DNA from: Bacteroidales bacterium
Lineage (GTDB): Bacteria; Bacteroidota; Bacteroidia; Bacteroidales; F082
NCBI GenBank assembly: GCA_021647205.1
Contig: JAKIVD010000012.1
Location: 53,110-117,109, forward strand
Length of the DNA stretch: 64,000 bases
Direction: 5' to 3'
The notes beneath the pieces were generated by a model. The model had not been told where the DNA came from. It was given only the letters and a program-made list of their open reading frames with translations, and ran no database searches. Both the position numbers and the translations under genes were made by a program. This document shows positions 34,786 to 43,792 of the stretch, one piece after another. Numbering within the stretch: the first letter of the stretch is position 1; every line of letters starts with the position of its first letter.

Positions 34786-35052
34786 TTATTTAGAATAGAC
34801 ATTTATTACAAGTATATGTAGCTGATGATCTCCCCCCCTAATCTAATCCTCTTAGATTTGTTTTTTATGCGATCTTGATGTAATTTTATCAAGATTATGG
34901 AATTGAAATATACAAAGGGATGATTGTGATACATCATTGCTACGGCGGCCATAAAATCCCTATCGCTTCAACCTTTCAGGTTCTTATCAACCTCAAAGGT
35001 TTAGAAAAAGCTTTGGAAATTGCCTTATTTTAGCGCTTTCAATAAATTGACC
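34786..35052. other. Non-coding region with hairpins
   Basis: No gene is seen. A C7 tract lies at 34832-34838. AATCTAA/TTAGATT (34840-34858) forms a stem followed by TGTTTTTT, terminator-like on the plus strand. A second stem, ATCTTGAT/ATCAAGAT, spans 34872-34895. These may be remains of the degraded locus to the left. Confidence 0.45.
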
Positions 35053-35508
35053 GTGCAAGTTTTAAACCTACCGGAAACACCGCTCAAAACCAGGCAAAAC
35101 CCGCAAGGCAAAACAGAAGTGTTCGACGCCATCCGGAAAAAATATGTCGCCCTGCAACCTGAAGAATGGGTGCGGCAACAGTTTATCGGTTTTCTCATTC
35201 ACCATAAAAATTATCCGGCATCGCTCATTGCCATCGAAAAAGGCCTGGCAATCAACGGGCTTCAAAAACGTTTTGATGCGGTTGTTTTTAACCGGAACGG
35301 AAGGCCGGTTGTGTTGATTGAATTCAAGGCGCCACAGGTCAAACTCGACGATACTACTTTCAGGCAGGTGGCGGCCTACAATTTAAATATGCGTGTCAAC
35401 TACCTCATCATCAGCAACGGTTTAATGCATTACTGCTGCGAAATGGACTACGAAAAAAACAGTTTCAGGTTTTTGAAAGACATCCCCGGTTACGGGGGTT
35501 TAAGTTGA
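35053..35508 (+). CDS. Small nuclease-like protein with HsdR N-terminal (HSDR_N_2) fold
   Basis: A 151-residue stand-alone version of the PD-(D/E)xK domain found at the N-terminus of type I restriction subunit R. The likely active site is Asp75 (RFDAVVF), Glu90-x-Lys92 (LIEFKAP) and Gln105 (RQVAAYN). The family is widespread in Bacteroidota, often near holA, as here, where it is divergent from the amn-holA pair across the pseudogene. It lacks helicase and methylase partners, so it is not a restriction system by itself; its role is unknown. The GTG at 35053 gives the conserved start MQVLNLPETPLKTR. Confidence 0.85.
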   Translation: MQVLNLPETPLKTRQNPQGKTEVFDAIRKKYVALQPEEWVRQQFIGFLIHHKNYPASLIAIEKGLAINGLQKRFDAVVFNRNGRPVVLIEFKAPQVKLDDTTFRQVAAYNLNMRVNYLIISNGLMHYCCEMDYEKNSFRFLKDIPGYGGLS

Positions 35509-35713
35509 AAGTTGAAAGTTAAAAGTTGAAAGTTTGAAAGTGTCGTCCACACTTATGGTCTTCCGTAATCAGCTGCTTCCAGGACCGTACGGACGCAGGA
35601 AGGCCTTTCAATTCCACGTTTCCATTAAATTCGCAGCAGAATCAGAATATTAATTTTAAAAAAAATCGCTCAAAACAAAAAATTAATAAATTTGCTCTGT
35701 AAAAAATTCAACC

Positions 35714-36310
35714 ATGAAAAAAATAATTATTCAAGTCGTATTATTAGTTGTCATTGTTTTTCTGGGATGGTTTGTTTACCAAAGCATCATGGAGCCCGTG
35801 CATTTTAACAAAGAGCAAAGGGCAAGGGAAAAGGAAGTTATCGGGAAACTAAAAGACATCCGTACTTCCCAGCTTGTGTTCAAGCGGCTGAATGGGGCTT
35901 ACTCCGACAATTTCGACTCGCTGGTGGCTTTTTTAAAGGTTGCCGAAATCCCCATCGTAAAGATTGTGCCCGATCCCGAAGACACGACTTTTACAAAAAC
36001 TATCAACGATACGGTTGGATATATTAAAGTTTCTGACACGCTGTTTTCAAGAAAGAACTACCGGCTGGAAGACCTGAGCATCATCCCTTTTTCGGACGGC
36101 GAACATTTTGAAATGAATGCCGATACCATTGAAAGGGGTGGCGTTGAGGTGCATGTTTTTGAAGTGAAAGCACCCTATTCAGCTTATTTGAAGGGGATGG
36201 ACAAGCAAACCATCATTAACATTATTGCCAAGCGCGAAGACATTGACAGATATCCGGGCTTAAAGGTGGGATCAATGACTGAACCTTCAACAGATGGCAA
36301 TTGGGAATAA
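35714..36310 (+). CDS. Membrane-anchored protein of unknown function
   Basis: A 198-residue protein with one N-terminal transmembrane segment (residues 4-25) and a periplasmic part. The stretch KLKDIRTSQLVFKRLNGAYSDNFDSLVAFL recalls pseudopilin-like proteins, where a long helix is followed by AYSDNFDSL; only its middle is quoted as evidence and the likeness is weak. It precedes a DUF3822 gene by 9 bp, and that gene overlaps rsmD, so the three form an operon. This order is common in Bacteroidota. No function is claimed. Confidence 0.75.
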   Translation: MKKIIIQVVLLVVIVFLGWFVYQSIMEPVHFNKEQRAREKEVIGKLKDIRTSQLVFKRLNGAYSDNFDSLVAFLKVAEIPIVKIVPDPEDTTFTKTINDTVGYIKVSDTLFSRKNYRLEDLSIIPFSDGEHFEMNADTIERGGVEVHVFEVKAPYSAYLKGMDKQTIINIIAKREDIDRYPGLKVGSMTEPSTDGNWE

Positions 36311-36319
36311 ATTTAACCC

Positions 36320-37189
36320 ATGCCGCATCAATTGTACCCAAATAGCAGTTTACTCGATAAATCATTTCACGAACGCAACACACGAAACTATGTGATGTCG
36401 GCCCAGCTCAGCATTCATGGTTTTACGCTGTGTGTTTACAATCCGGCGACCAACAAAATCGCCGGGCTTTTCACACATTCGTTTGATACCCTTGAAAAAG
36501 CGGAAGAAATCACCGGACGTTTGGCTGTTTTACTGGATGAAGTTTCCTGGCTGGCCTTTCCGTTCTCGAAAGTATGCATGTTTTACGGCAGCAATCTGAA
36601 CACCCTGATTCCCCGGGCGCTGTTCGACGAGAAAAATGCAGCACTTTACCTTGAGTTCAACCAGGGCCCGCTAACGAAAAACCGGATTGTTTTCGACAGC
36701 CTGAAACACACCGATGCTGTTAATGTTTACTGCCTTCCGGAAACACTTGTAGAAAAAATAAAAACCCTTTGGCCAAACGTACTGCTGAAACATGCTTCAA
36801 CAGGGCTTATCGAACACCTGGCCGTGCTGGTAAAAAACAAAGCTGACAGCAACACGCTGTTTGCACATGTGGGAAAAAACAGTTTCGACCTGGTTTTTTT
36901 CAGGGAAAACAAACTCGTTTTCTACAACCGTTTTCGTTTCATGGCCAAAGAAGATTTTATCTATTTCCTGCTTTCCGCCATTGAGCAGCTCGATTTAAAC
37001 CCTGAAACCGTGAAGCTGGTCCTGCTGGGCAATATCGCCAAGGGCGATGTGGTTTATGAAATAATTTACCGCTACATCAGGCACATTTCTTTTGTGGGCC
37101 GGAATGATAATTTTTCATATTCCTACGTTTTGGACGAGGTGAAAGCGCATGAACATTTTGTCCTGTTCAACGGCCTGCAATGCGAATAA
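36320..37189 (+). CDS. DUF3822 family protein
   Basis: A 289-residue protein of the Bacteroidota family DUF3822, whose fold resembles the actin/hexokinase ATPases. Supporting signs are the central HVGKNSFDLVFFRENKLVF strand pair, which looks like a phosphate loop, and LVLLGNIAKGD near the C-terminus. The start is the ATG at 36320, 9 bp after the previous stop, and its end overlaps rsmD by 10 bp. The conserved link with rsmD suggests a role near ribosome assembly or the envelope, but none is established. Confidence 0.85.
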   Translation: MPHQLYPNSSLLDKSFHERNTRNYVMSAQLSIHGFTLCVYNPATNKIAGLFTHSFDTLEKAEEITGRLAVLLDEVSWLAFPFSKVCMFYGSNLNTLIPRALFDEKNAALYLEFNQGPLTKNRIVFDSLKHTDAVNVYCLPETLVEKIKTLWPNVLLKHASTGLIEHLAVLVKNKADSNTLFAHVGKNSFDLVFFRENKLVFYNRFRFMAKEDFIYFLLSAIEQLDLNPETVKLVLLGNIAKGDVVYEIIYRYIRHISFVGRNDNFSYSYVLDEVKAHEHFVLFNGLQCE

Positions 37190-37713
37190 TTGGCGGGAAA
37201 TACAGCCGGCGGGTCCTTCGTCCGCCAAAGAATCTGCCGGTCCGTCCCACCACGGACCTGGCCAAAGAAAGCCTGTTCAATATACTTTCCAACAAAATCA
37301 ATTTTGAAGGCATCGCGGCCTTAGACCTTTTTACCGGAACAGGCTCCATCGCGTTTGAGTTTGCTTCGCGGGGCTGCCTGCCTGTTGTTGCCGTGGACGC
37401 AAGTTTTGCCTGTATTCGGTTTATTCAGCGAACCGCCGGTGATTTTGGGATGGAAAACTTACAAACGGTCCGCTCAGATGTTTTTCGTTTTATCCGGTCA
37501 ACACCGAAAAAGTTCGGCCTTATTTTTGCCGACCCGCCTTATGCCCTTGATGACATTGATAACATCAGCCGCCTGATTTTTGAAAACGCGCTGCTCAATA
37601 AAGGGGGATGGCTGGTGCTTGAGCACCCGCGTGAGGTTGACTTATCGGAACAGGCCTTTTTTGTTGATCACCGTAAATACGGCAAAGTAAATTTCAGCTT
37701 TTTTCAGCGGTAG
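37180..37713 (+). CDS. rsmD: RsmD, 16S rRNA (guanine-966-N2)-methyltransferase
   Basis: RsmD methylates G966 of 16S rRNA in the assembled small-subunit body. The 177-residue protein begins MRIIGGKYSRR, the family start, and has the rRNA-binding RPTTDLAKESLFNIL, the SAM motif ALDLFTGTGSIAFEFASRG and the N6/N2 amino-methyltransferase motif DPPY (118-121). The ATG at 37180 lies inside the end of the DUF3822 gene, so translation is coupled. A terminator follows within 60 bp. Confidence 0.95.
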   Translation: MRIIGGKYSRRVLRPPKNLPVRPTTDLAKESLFNILSNKINFEGIAALDLFTGTGSIAFEFASRGCLPVVAVDASFACIRFIQRTAGDFGMENLQTVRSDVFRFIRSTPKKFGLIFADPPYALDDIDNISRLIFENALLNKGGWLVLEHPREVDLSEQAFFVDHRKYGKVNFSFFQR

Positions 37714-37759
37714 TTTTCCTCCAAACCCGGCGGTTGGCGAAGCAATAAGAAAGGGCACA

Positions 37760-37787
37760 AAAAAAACTGCCTATAAGGGCAGCTTTA
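37760..37787. terminator. Bidirectional intrinsic terminator
   Basis: CTGCC (37767-37771) and GGCAG (37778-37782) enclose TATAAG. T-rich sequence follows on the plus strand (CTTTATATTTT), and eight T follow on the minus strand. It sits between the convergent rsmD and DUF2795 genes and probably ends both. Confidence 0.75.
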
Positions 37788-37805
37788 TATTTTCAGAATG
37801 ATTTA

Positions 37806-38027
37806 TTAATACTCGTCCTCGTTAAAGAAGAAATCTTCTTTCGTGGGATAATCGGGCCACAGATCTTCAATACGATCGTAAACCTCGCCTTCATCCTCAA
37901 TTTCTTTAAGGTTTGCTGTAACTTCTGGTGCTGCCCCGGTACGTATGCACCATTCAATTAGCTCATCTTTAGTAGCAGGCCAGGGCGCGTCTTCCAATTT
38001 CGATGCCAACTCTAATGTCCAATACAT
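37806..38027 (-). CDS. DUF2795 family acidic protein
   Basis: A 73-residue acidic protein that is nearly identical in pattern to a small protein found throughout Bacteroidota: MYWTLELASKLEDAPWPAT, then KDELIEWCIRTGA, IEDEGEVYD and the end WPDYPTKEDFFFNEDEY. No function is established. It has its own terminator downstream and 82 bp to the adenosyltransferase gene, so it is probably a single-gene unit. Confidence 0.85.
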   Translation of the reverse strand: MYWTLELASKLEDAPWPATKDELIEWCIRTGAAPEVTANLKEIEDEGEVYDRIEDLWPDYPTKEDFFFNEDEY

Positions 38028-38087
38028 AGTACATCCATTTTAAATTTTTTGCAAAAATAATTTTTTTTTGAGCCGGAAACAGAAATG

Positions 38088-38113
38088 AAAAAAAAAAACT
38101 GAGAAAAGCTCAG
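38088..38113 (-). terminator. Terminator overlapping the adenosyltransferase stop
   Basis: On the minus strand, CTGAG and CTCAG form a short stem that begins in the stop codon itself and is followed by eleven T. It ends the ABC-adenosyltransferase transcript. Confidence 0.75.
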
Positions 38114-38667
38114 AAACGTGCATTCCAAGGGGTTTCCGTGCCATCCAGGCTTTTAGAAAAATAACGTGACAGCACAAAGAAATAATCGGAAAGCCTGTTC
38201 AAATAGACAATCACCGATGGCTCAACCGGATAAGTGTCATTTAATTTTATGACAATTCTTTCGGCACGGCGGCAAACGGTGCGGGCCAGGTGACAATAAG
38301 AAACAACACGGTGCCCCCCGGGGAGAATAAAGGAGGTGAGCTCCGGAAGCTGTTCGTTCATGCTGTCTATTTCCTTCTCGAGCAGGGTGATGTCTTCATC
38401 GCGTAGCAGGGGCAGTTTCACCATGGAGGCACTGTGATCAGCCGCCAGCAGGGCCTCAACGGTAAACAGCCTGTCCTGAATTTCAAGCAGGGTTTCTTTA
38501 CTGTGCCCGTCAATATCCTGATCGCGCAACAGGCCAACCCAGGCATTCAGCTCATCAACCGTGCCGTAAGCCTCAATTCGGTCGTGGTACTTGGGCACCC
38601 GCGTCCCGCCTATCAATGCGGTACTTCCCTTGTCACCGGTCCTGGTGTATATTTTCCAGTTTTTCAT
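38110..38667 (-). CDS. Corrinoid adenosyltransferase (PduO type)
   Basis: This enzyme makes adenosylcobalamin from ATP and cob(I)alamin. The 185-residue five-helix protein has the N-terminal ATP motif YTRTGDKGSTALIGG (7-21), YGTVDELNAWVG, the catalytic RTVCRRAER and NRLSDYFFVLSRY. The length is normal for the stand-alone form. It starts 8 bp after the ABC ATPase gene and is probably co-transcribed with it, although a functional link is not obvious. Confidence 0.94.
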   Translation of the reverse strand: MKNWKIYTRTGDKGSTALIGGTRVPKYHDRIEAYGTVDELNAWVGLLRDQDIDGHSKETLLEIQDRLFTVEALLAADHSASMVKLPLLRDEDITLLEKEIDSMNEQLPELTSFILPGGHRVVSYCHLARTVCRRAERIVIKLNDTYPVEPSVIVYLNRLSDYFFVLSRYFSKSLDGTETPWNARF

Positions 38668-38675
38668 AGCGAAAT

Positions 38676-39404
38676 TTAACTTGCGGCGATCGAATAATCT
38701 TTCATCGTTTTAATCGTGGAATTCGGTTTGTCAGAATCAATACGTCCGTCCATCATCCGAATAATACGGTGTGCATGCAGGGCGATGTCTTCTTCGTGGG
38801 TTACCACAACGATGGTGTTTCCCTTCCTGTGTATTTCTTCCAGCAGGCCCATAATTTCGATGGAAGTGGTTGAGTCAAGATTTCCGGTGGGTTCGTCGGC
38901 CAGTACAATAGATGGTTTGTTGACCAGCGCACGTGCAATGGCAACACGTTGTCGTTGTCCCCCCGAAAGCTCGTTGGGTTTGTGGGCAATGCGATCGGAA
39001 AGCTGTACCTGCCCAAGGGTCTCTTTTCCCATTTCAAGTCGTTTATGCCTGGGCACACCGGCATAAATAAGCGGGAGCATTACGTTTTCGAGTGCGGTTG
39101 AGCGCGGCAGCAGGTTAAAGGTCTGGAAAATAAAACCGATTTCCCTGTTCCGGATGTCAGCCAGTTCGTTGTCGGTCATTTTGCTCACATCCGTCCCGTT
39201 CAGGAAATAGCGCCCGCCGGTTGCCGTATCGAGGCATCCCAGTATGTTCATCATAGTTGATTTTCCCGAACCTGACGGGCCCATCAACGCGACAAATTCA
39301 TTCTCGTAAATACTCACGGAAACATCGACCATTGCTTTTACGGTCTCTGTTCCAACTGTGTAAAAACGGGAAATATTTTCGAAGCGGATTATTTCTTTTT
39401 TCAT
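38676..39404 (-). CDS. ABC transporter ATP-binding protein (MacB/LolD type)
   Basis: A 242-residue ATPase subunit. Walker A is GPSGSGKST (42-50), the Q-loop [10 protein letters not shown] (91-100), the signature LSGGQ (146-150), Walker B VLADEP (167-172) and the H-loop VVTHEED. The insertion [15 protein letters not shown] is typical of the MacB/LolD/FtsE group, which powers lipoprotein release or macrolide and peptide export without moving solute across the membrane. No permease gene is adjacent. The ATG at 39402-39404 is chosen because the sequence before it is the repeated leader. Confidence 0.92.
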   Translation of the reverse strand: MKKEIIRFENISRFYTVGTETVKAMVDVSVSIYENEFVALMGPSGSGKSTMMNILGCLDTATGGRYFLNGTDVSKMTDNELADIRNREIGFIFQTFNLLPRSTALENVMLPLIYAGVPRHKRLEMGKETLGQVQLSDRIAHKPNELSGGQRQRVAIARALVNKPSIVLADEPTGNLDSTTSIEIMGLLEEIHRKGNTIVVVTHEEDIALHAHRIIRMMDGRIDSDKPNSTIKTMKDYSIAAS

Positions 39405-39409
39405 GTGTT

Positions 39410-39530
39410 TACATTTTCTTGCAAAGGTGCAAAGACGCGGGGAAAACAGCAATCATTTTCTTGCCTGCCGAGTAAAGCGGCGGACAGGCAGGTGTGTCAG
39501 TACCCTTTGTCGTGTTGGTTTCATGTTTTT
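39410..39530 (-). repeat. Dispersed leader element upstream of the ABC ATPase
   Basis: Second copy of the element at 34030-34165. It shares the CCTGCC ... CGCCGCTTTACTC ... GGCAGG hairpin and the flanking motifs, and again lies directly before a start codon. Confidence 0.7.
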
Positions 39531-39626
39531 AAATAATTAGCTAATCATTCTTGTGTGTGTGAACCGATGGGTTAAGCCGTCGGTTAATGGATGTTCTTGC
39601 AAATTATTCAGAAGTAAAAATAGTTT

Positions 39627-40415
39627 TTATTTAATGATAAAATCCTGTTTGACAATCCCTTTCTTAAAAAACACCAGCCCCATCCAAAACAGGTCGATGG
39701 TAATGCTCACTTCTTCGCTGGCCCTGATGGCTGCCCAGGCTTCCTCCATTTCCGGTGACCAGTGGATATCGTCAAACACAAACACACTGTTTTCGTGCGC
39801 CAGTTTCAGGCAGGAATTAAAATAGCTGATGGTTGGTTCTTTGCGGTGGTTTCCGTCAAAAAAGACAAGGTCAAGTTTTTTTTCACTATTGAGTACATCT
39901 TTCAGGGAAACATCAAAATTACCCGAAACGACTTCTATGTTCTTCAGGTTCAGTTTGGCGAAAGTGTCCTCGGCAAAATCGGCCAGGTTGGCACAACCCT
40001 CCAGGGTAATCAGTTTGGCAGCGGGTGCAGCTTTTTTCATATAAGCTGCGCTGATGCCGGCGGCTGTTCCGAATTCCAGTATGGTCTCCGGATTTAAAAA
40101 CCTGGACAATCTGTAAAGCAACTCCAATTGCGGCTTCCCGGATGAACGCTGCTTCACAATTTTGCCCCTGCGTATTATCAGGGTTCTGTAACCGGCTTTT
40201 CCTGCTGATGAACCAAAATCAACCGTTTCAATGGGGTCTTTTCTTTCCGACTGTGTTCTTTTCACCTCTTCCAGCAAAGCATAGTCTTCGTAGCGCGTCT
40301 TGTCGTGAAGCACTTTGGTAAGCAATTCGAAAACAAAGGGTGAATGGATGACATACTTTGTTTTTGCTTTCAGCAAATACTTCAGGTAAGCTTTAATTAA
40401 GCGCAGTTTTTTCAT
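39627..40415 (-). CDS. Class I SAM-dependent methyltransferase
   Basis: A 262-residue protein of the O-methyltransferase-like group common in Bacteroidota. The helical start (SPFVFELLTKVLHDK) is followed by the SAM motif ILEFGTAAGISAAYM, ITLEGCANLADFAEDTF, and LVFFDGNHRKEPTISYF in the place of the post-IV motif. Metal-binding acids (DGNHRKE; DDIHWSPEME) suggest a cation-dependent enzyme acting on a hydroxyl group, but the substrate is unknown. It follows the next gene upstream by 11 bp and is probably cotranscribed with it. Confidence 0.85.
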   Translation of the reverse strand: MKKLRLIKAYLKYLLKAKTKYVIHSPFVFELLTKVLHDKTRYEDYALLEEVKRTQSERKDPIETVDFGSSAGKAGYRTLIIRRGKIVKQRSSGKPQLELLYRLSRFLNPETILEFGTAAGISAAYMKKAAPAAKLITLEGCANLADFAEDTFAKLNLKNIEVVSGNFDVSLKDVLNSEKKLDLVFFDGNHRKEPTISYFNSCLKLAHENSVFVFDDIHWSPEMEEAWAAIRASEEVSITIDLFWMGLVFFKKGIVKQDFIIK

Positions 40416-40426
40416 AAGTTTTCTTC

Positions 40427-41989
40427 TTATTTGTATGCAACTTTGTTGGCATAAAAAACTGTTCTGGTACTTTGGTCGCCCAATGTTCTGTTTCTCAGTT
40501 TTTGGTAACCATAAATCAAAAAGTAATCACCATACCAGTGCTCTATAAAATTATTGACATCACCGGCTATCCTGTCTTTTGTGAAGTTTGTTTCAATAGC
40601 CGATTCTTCACGCCCGATGTCAACAGGGCCTTCGATAGTCAGCGAGTGTATTTTCCCATCGTTAACGTAAGCCATTGAGATGTAGTCGTCATCATCAAAA
40701 ATGGCCACTTTTGGTGACAGGGAATAAGATTTCATGTTGTTGATTGGGAAGTCGTTGTTCCAAACCAGTTCCCCATTCAAATTAACAGCAGCCACAATAA
40801 GGTCGTAAAAACTGTAACCTTCAAAAACAGTGTATGTGTAGGGTCTGGGCATTCCGTAATAATCATACTCCATCCGTGTTTCGGTGCGGTAGTATGGCTT
40901 ATAAAGCTCTACCGAAAAAACATATTGGTTTTTCTTCAAAAAGACCTGCGGGTTATTGAAATGAAAAAATGCAGACAGGTTCTTCTTCGAGGGGTTGTCC
41001 CCGGCTTTCACATTGTTTCTGCTGTAATCCATCTCCCTCCCCGAAAAGGAACCGTAAATATTTTCAAAGCTAAGAAAATCGTAGAAATTTAAAACCTGCT
41101 GTTTGCCTGCAGCAAATTGCAGAAAAAACATGCCTGCCCCTTTCGCGTCTTCACCTTCCTTTAAATCGTTGAACGAAACATTGCGGCCCACCACCACGTC
41201 GTAGGTGCCCATAAAAGTGAGCTTATCGCTTTTGTCGGGCACCAAAATGAAGGAGCGCATCAGTTTCAGGCTCTCGACCGGATTGAATCCCAACACACTT
41301 TCCTGTTTCCCATCCCTGGAAAACACGATGATTTCGTCTGTCATATACCGCTTGTCCTTTACTGTTTTCAGCACTGCGTAAAATTTCTTTTTCCGCTTAT
41401 CAACCAGGATATCCCCAATCATGTTTTGGTTGCCTTCCTGCACGTGGACAGGAGAAATATCCCCATTGCCCAGGTTGATAAAAAGCACATCTGTTTCTTC
41501 TTTTTTCAGGTTCAGACCGAGGCAGGCCGTATTTCCAATAACTTCAAAACCGGCAATCTCAGATTTTAAAGGGATAAAACCCGAAATGTTCTCGAATGTC
41601 TGTGCTTTGAGGTCATAGGTTACTATTTCATAAAAGCCTTTTTCGAAGCGTGGGCCATCAATATTTTTAAACAGCATGTGCAATTTGTGCCCTTCCCTTT
41701 TGGCTTGCACAAATTCAATTTTATCGGGTAAAGGGACAAATTTCAACCATTGTTGTTTAACTGATTTGTTGAAAAGGGCAAAATACCATTTCCTCAGGTC
41801 TTCGTTGTTTACTTCGTTGCTTTCGTAAAACACGAGTACGCCAAAAACGTCGAGTGTCTCCACATGGAAGGTTTCCACCTCAAGTGCCGAAGGTACTTCG
41901 AGGCGTGCAACGGTTAATTTCTGCCCGAAGGCATCCTGCCCGAAAAAAAAGGTCAAAAACATTAACGATATTACAATTCTTGTTTTCAT
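40427..41989 (-). CDS. Secreted protein of unknown function
   Basis: A 520-residue protein with a signal peptide (MKTRIVISLMFLTFFFGQDA, then FGQ) and no lipobox. The mature part is made of beta-rich repeats with alternating D/G and hydrophobic blocks, such as VRLMRSFILVPDKSDKLTF and VYSLSPKVAIFDDDDYISM, consistent with a propeller, although no family is recognised. The ATG at 41987-41989 is chosen because it places the signal peptide at the N-terminus. It precedes the methyltransferase gene with an 11-bp gap. Confidence 0.7.
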   Translation of the reverse strand: MKTRIVISLMFLTFFFGQDAFGQKLTVARLEVPSALEVETFHVETLDVFGVLVFYESNEVNNEDLRKWYFALFNKSVKQQWLKFVPLPDKIEFVQAKREGHKLHMLFKNIDGPRFEKGFYEIVTYDLKAQTFENISGFIPLKSEIAGFEVIGNTACLGLNLKKEETDVLFINLGNGDISPVHVQEGNQNMIGDILVDKRKKKFYAVLKTVKDKRYMTDEIIVFSRDGKQESVLGFNPVESLKLMRSFILVPDKSDKLTFMGTYDVVVGRNVSFNDLKEGEDAKGAGMFFLQFAAGKQQVLNFYDFLSFENIYGSFSGREMDYSRNNVKAGDNPSKKNLSAFFHFNNPQVFLKKNQYVFSVELYKPYYRTETRMEYDYYGMPRPYTYTVFEGYSFYDLIVAAVNLNGELVWNNDFPINNMKSYSLSPKVAIFDDDDYISMAYVNDGKIHSLTIEGPVDIGREESAIETNFTKDRIAGDVNNFIEHWYGDYFLIYGYQKLRNRTLGDQSTRTVFYANKVAYK

Positions 41990-42072
41990 GCTGTTTACAC
42001 ACTTACAACGCACCAAGAATCAAATAAGTATTGGTGGTGCAAAAATAATGAGGCTTTTGTTTAATCGAAAAA

Positions 42073-42102
42073 ATCCCGGCGTTTTTATCTGAACACCGGG
42101 AT
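42073..42102. terminator. Bidirectional terminator after the T9SS cargo operon
   Basis: ATCCCGG (42073-42079) and CCGGGAT (42096-42102) are followed by six T on the minus strand and nine T on the plus strand. It lies 30 bp after the stop of the gene at 42132. Confidence 0.8.
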
Positions 42103-42131
42103 TTTTTTTTGACGGTTCAAAACAAAAGAAC

Positions 42132-43775
42132 TTATTCGATGATGAGTTTTTTATTTAAAAATGAACCGTCTTCATATTTAATCTGTAACAGGTAAATTCC
42201 TGTTGACAACTGCGCTGTATTCAATTGGTTTTGTCCTTCGTTGAGCGATTGAACAACAAGGGTTTGCCCGTTAAGGTTTAGAAGCTGAACGCTCGCTTTT
42301 GCTTCCAAATCAATTGTTACGAAATCGGCGGCCGGGTTGGGGTAGATGCTGACCGTTTTTGCATCATTGTGTCCTATGCTGTTGGTTTTCATACCATACA
42401 CCATCAGGTCATCCAGTTCCCAGGTTGCCGATCCGTCCGTATTGGAGGTGAACATAAAGGCAAGGTATGCTGAGGGACCGGAATAGGAAAGCAAATCTCC
42501 ATCACCCGAAGCTACCCAGTTCCATCCGCCATCTGACCAGGCAAAGTTATCCGAAATTTCGGTCCAGGTAAAATCGTTGGGGTTGCCACTGCCATCGTAA
42601 TCCTGCGAAACAAACAACTGCAAATTGGGGCCCGTATAATTCATGGCCGAAATAAACTTAAAATAAAGTTCGGAATAGTTTGACCAATCCATCTGGGGTG
42701 AAATCAACCAGTCTTCGTTATCAAAAGGCGCTCCGTCGTAGCCACTCATTTTGGCAAAAGTCTGTCCGCCGAATTCACTTTGTTCCCACACCTGGTCGCC
42801 GGTAACATTGTAGGGGGTCCATGTCCCGAGCCCATCATCAAAATATTCTTCGTTCAAAATGGTGATGTTATCTGTAACGGCATCTGTAACAGGTGCTTCT
42901 CCGTCTGTTTTGTAGTCGATATCCGAACCCGCATTGGTATAGGGATAAATGACAAACTGGTAAGCTGTTCCGGGTGTAAGTCCGGTAAACTCAAATGTTT
43001 CCACGCCAAAAAGTACATTTACAGCTCCTGATCCGTCGCTGAAATCGAGATCGTCAGCAACAGGTGTACCATCAACAGGGACTTCAAAAGCAGAATTCCG
43101 TACCGGCATTTCTTCACCCTGGATCAGGTAAGCACTGGGCAGTTGGTCCCCTACAGCATCTGTCCAGTCGAGGGTGATGGTCACACCCGAAGCAGTTGCC
43201 GTAAAAGCCGTCGGATAATTAGATGGCTCAGGATAAACAGTTTGGTCGCCATTAAACGAAAAATGGTCGTAGTAAACAAAGCCGCCCGTCTGGTTGTCCT
43301 GGTTGTATACCCTGACTTCGAAGCGGAAACCATTGGCATTGACCGGTGCCGTGAGGGTTGCCGACCATTTTTGCCAGTCAGCATTGTCCTCGCTGTAGGT
43401 TGTCGGACGCAGTACATCTTCGTTATCGGAAAGCGTACTCCCGTCTTCGAGCCAGTACGACCAGATGCGGGTCCTGGCCATGGCATCGTTGTCTTTGTAC
43501 CAATAACTGATGGTGTAGGTTTGTCCGCCAACCACTCCTTCGATAACCTGCTGAAGGTCTTTGGTACTACTTGCCGATTCGTGGGCGGCGGCATAAGTAC
43601 CTTCGTGAATTTCTGTAGATTCCTGCGTGATGTTTTCCGCTTTGTCCCAGTTTGTGGGCGTATTTACATCATCCCAGGTTTCCAGGCCGCCATTTTGCAT
43701 CAATTCCTGACCTAAAGCAAAGTAGGGCATCAAGGCAACGGCAACAAATAATAATGTCATGTAGATTTTTTTCAT
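42132..43775 (-). CDS. T9SS cargo with CBM-like, fibronectin III and choice-of-anchor domains
   Basis: A 547-residue secreted protein. After the signal peptide (to ALGQ), residues about 25-165 form a carbohydrate-binding-like sandwich (NGGLETWDDVNTPTNWDKAE). A fibronectin type III domain follows (PSNYPTAFTATASGVTITLDW), then a choice-of-anchor J-like sandwich (LNEEYFDDGLGTWTPYN; NEDWLISPQMDWSN). The last 75 residues are a type A T9SS sorting domain: IYPNPAADFVTIDL, NLNGQTLV, LSTGIYLLQIKYEDG and the end KKLIIE. It starts 17 bp after the lamin-tail protein gene, so the two form one operon. Confidence 0.87.
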   Translation of the reverse strand: MKKIYMTLLFVAVALMPYFALGQELMQNGGLETWDDVNTPTNWDKAENITQESTEIHEGTYAAAHESASSTKDLQQVIEGVVGGQTYTISYWYKDNDAMARTRIWSYWLEDGSTLSDNEDVLRPTTYSEDNADWQKWSATLTAPVNANGFRFEVRVYNQDNQTGGFVYYDHFSFNGDQTVYPEPSNYPTAFTATASGVTITLDWTDAVGDQLPSAYLIQGEEMPVRNSAFEVPVDGTPVADDLDFSDGSGAVNVLFGVETFEFTGLTPGTAYQFVIYPYTNAGSDIDYKTDGEAPVTDAVTDNITILNEEYFDDGLGTWTPYNVTGDQVWEQSEFGGQTFAKMSGYDGAPFDNEDWLISPQMDWSNYSELYFKFISAMNYTGPNLQLFVSQDYDGSGNPNDFTWTEISDNFAWSDGGWNWVASGDGDLLSYSGPSAYLAFMFTSNTDGSATWELDDLMVYGMKTNSIGHNDAKTVSIYPNPAADFVTIDLEAKASVQLLNLNGQTLVVQSLNEGQNQLNTAQLSTGIYLLQIKYEDGSFLNKKLIIE

Positions 43776-43792
43776 GGTTTTTAATTTAAGGG

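Noticed and set aside
35053..35508. Type I restriction-modification locus
   Set aside because: Only the small HsdR-N-like domain is present; there is no helicase, HsdM or HsdS gene. The broken methyltransferase nearby is of a different class.
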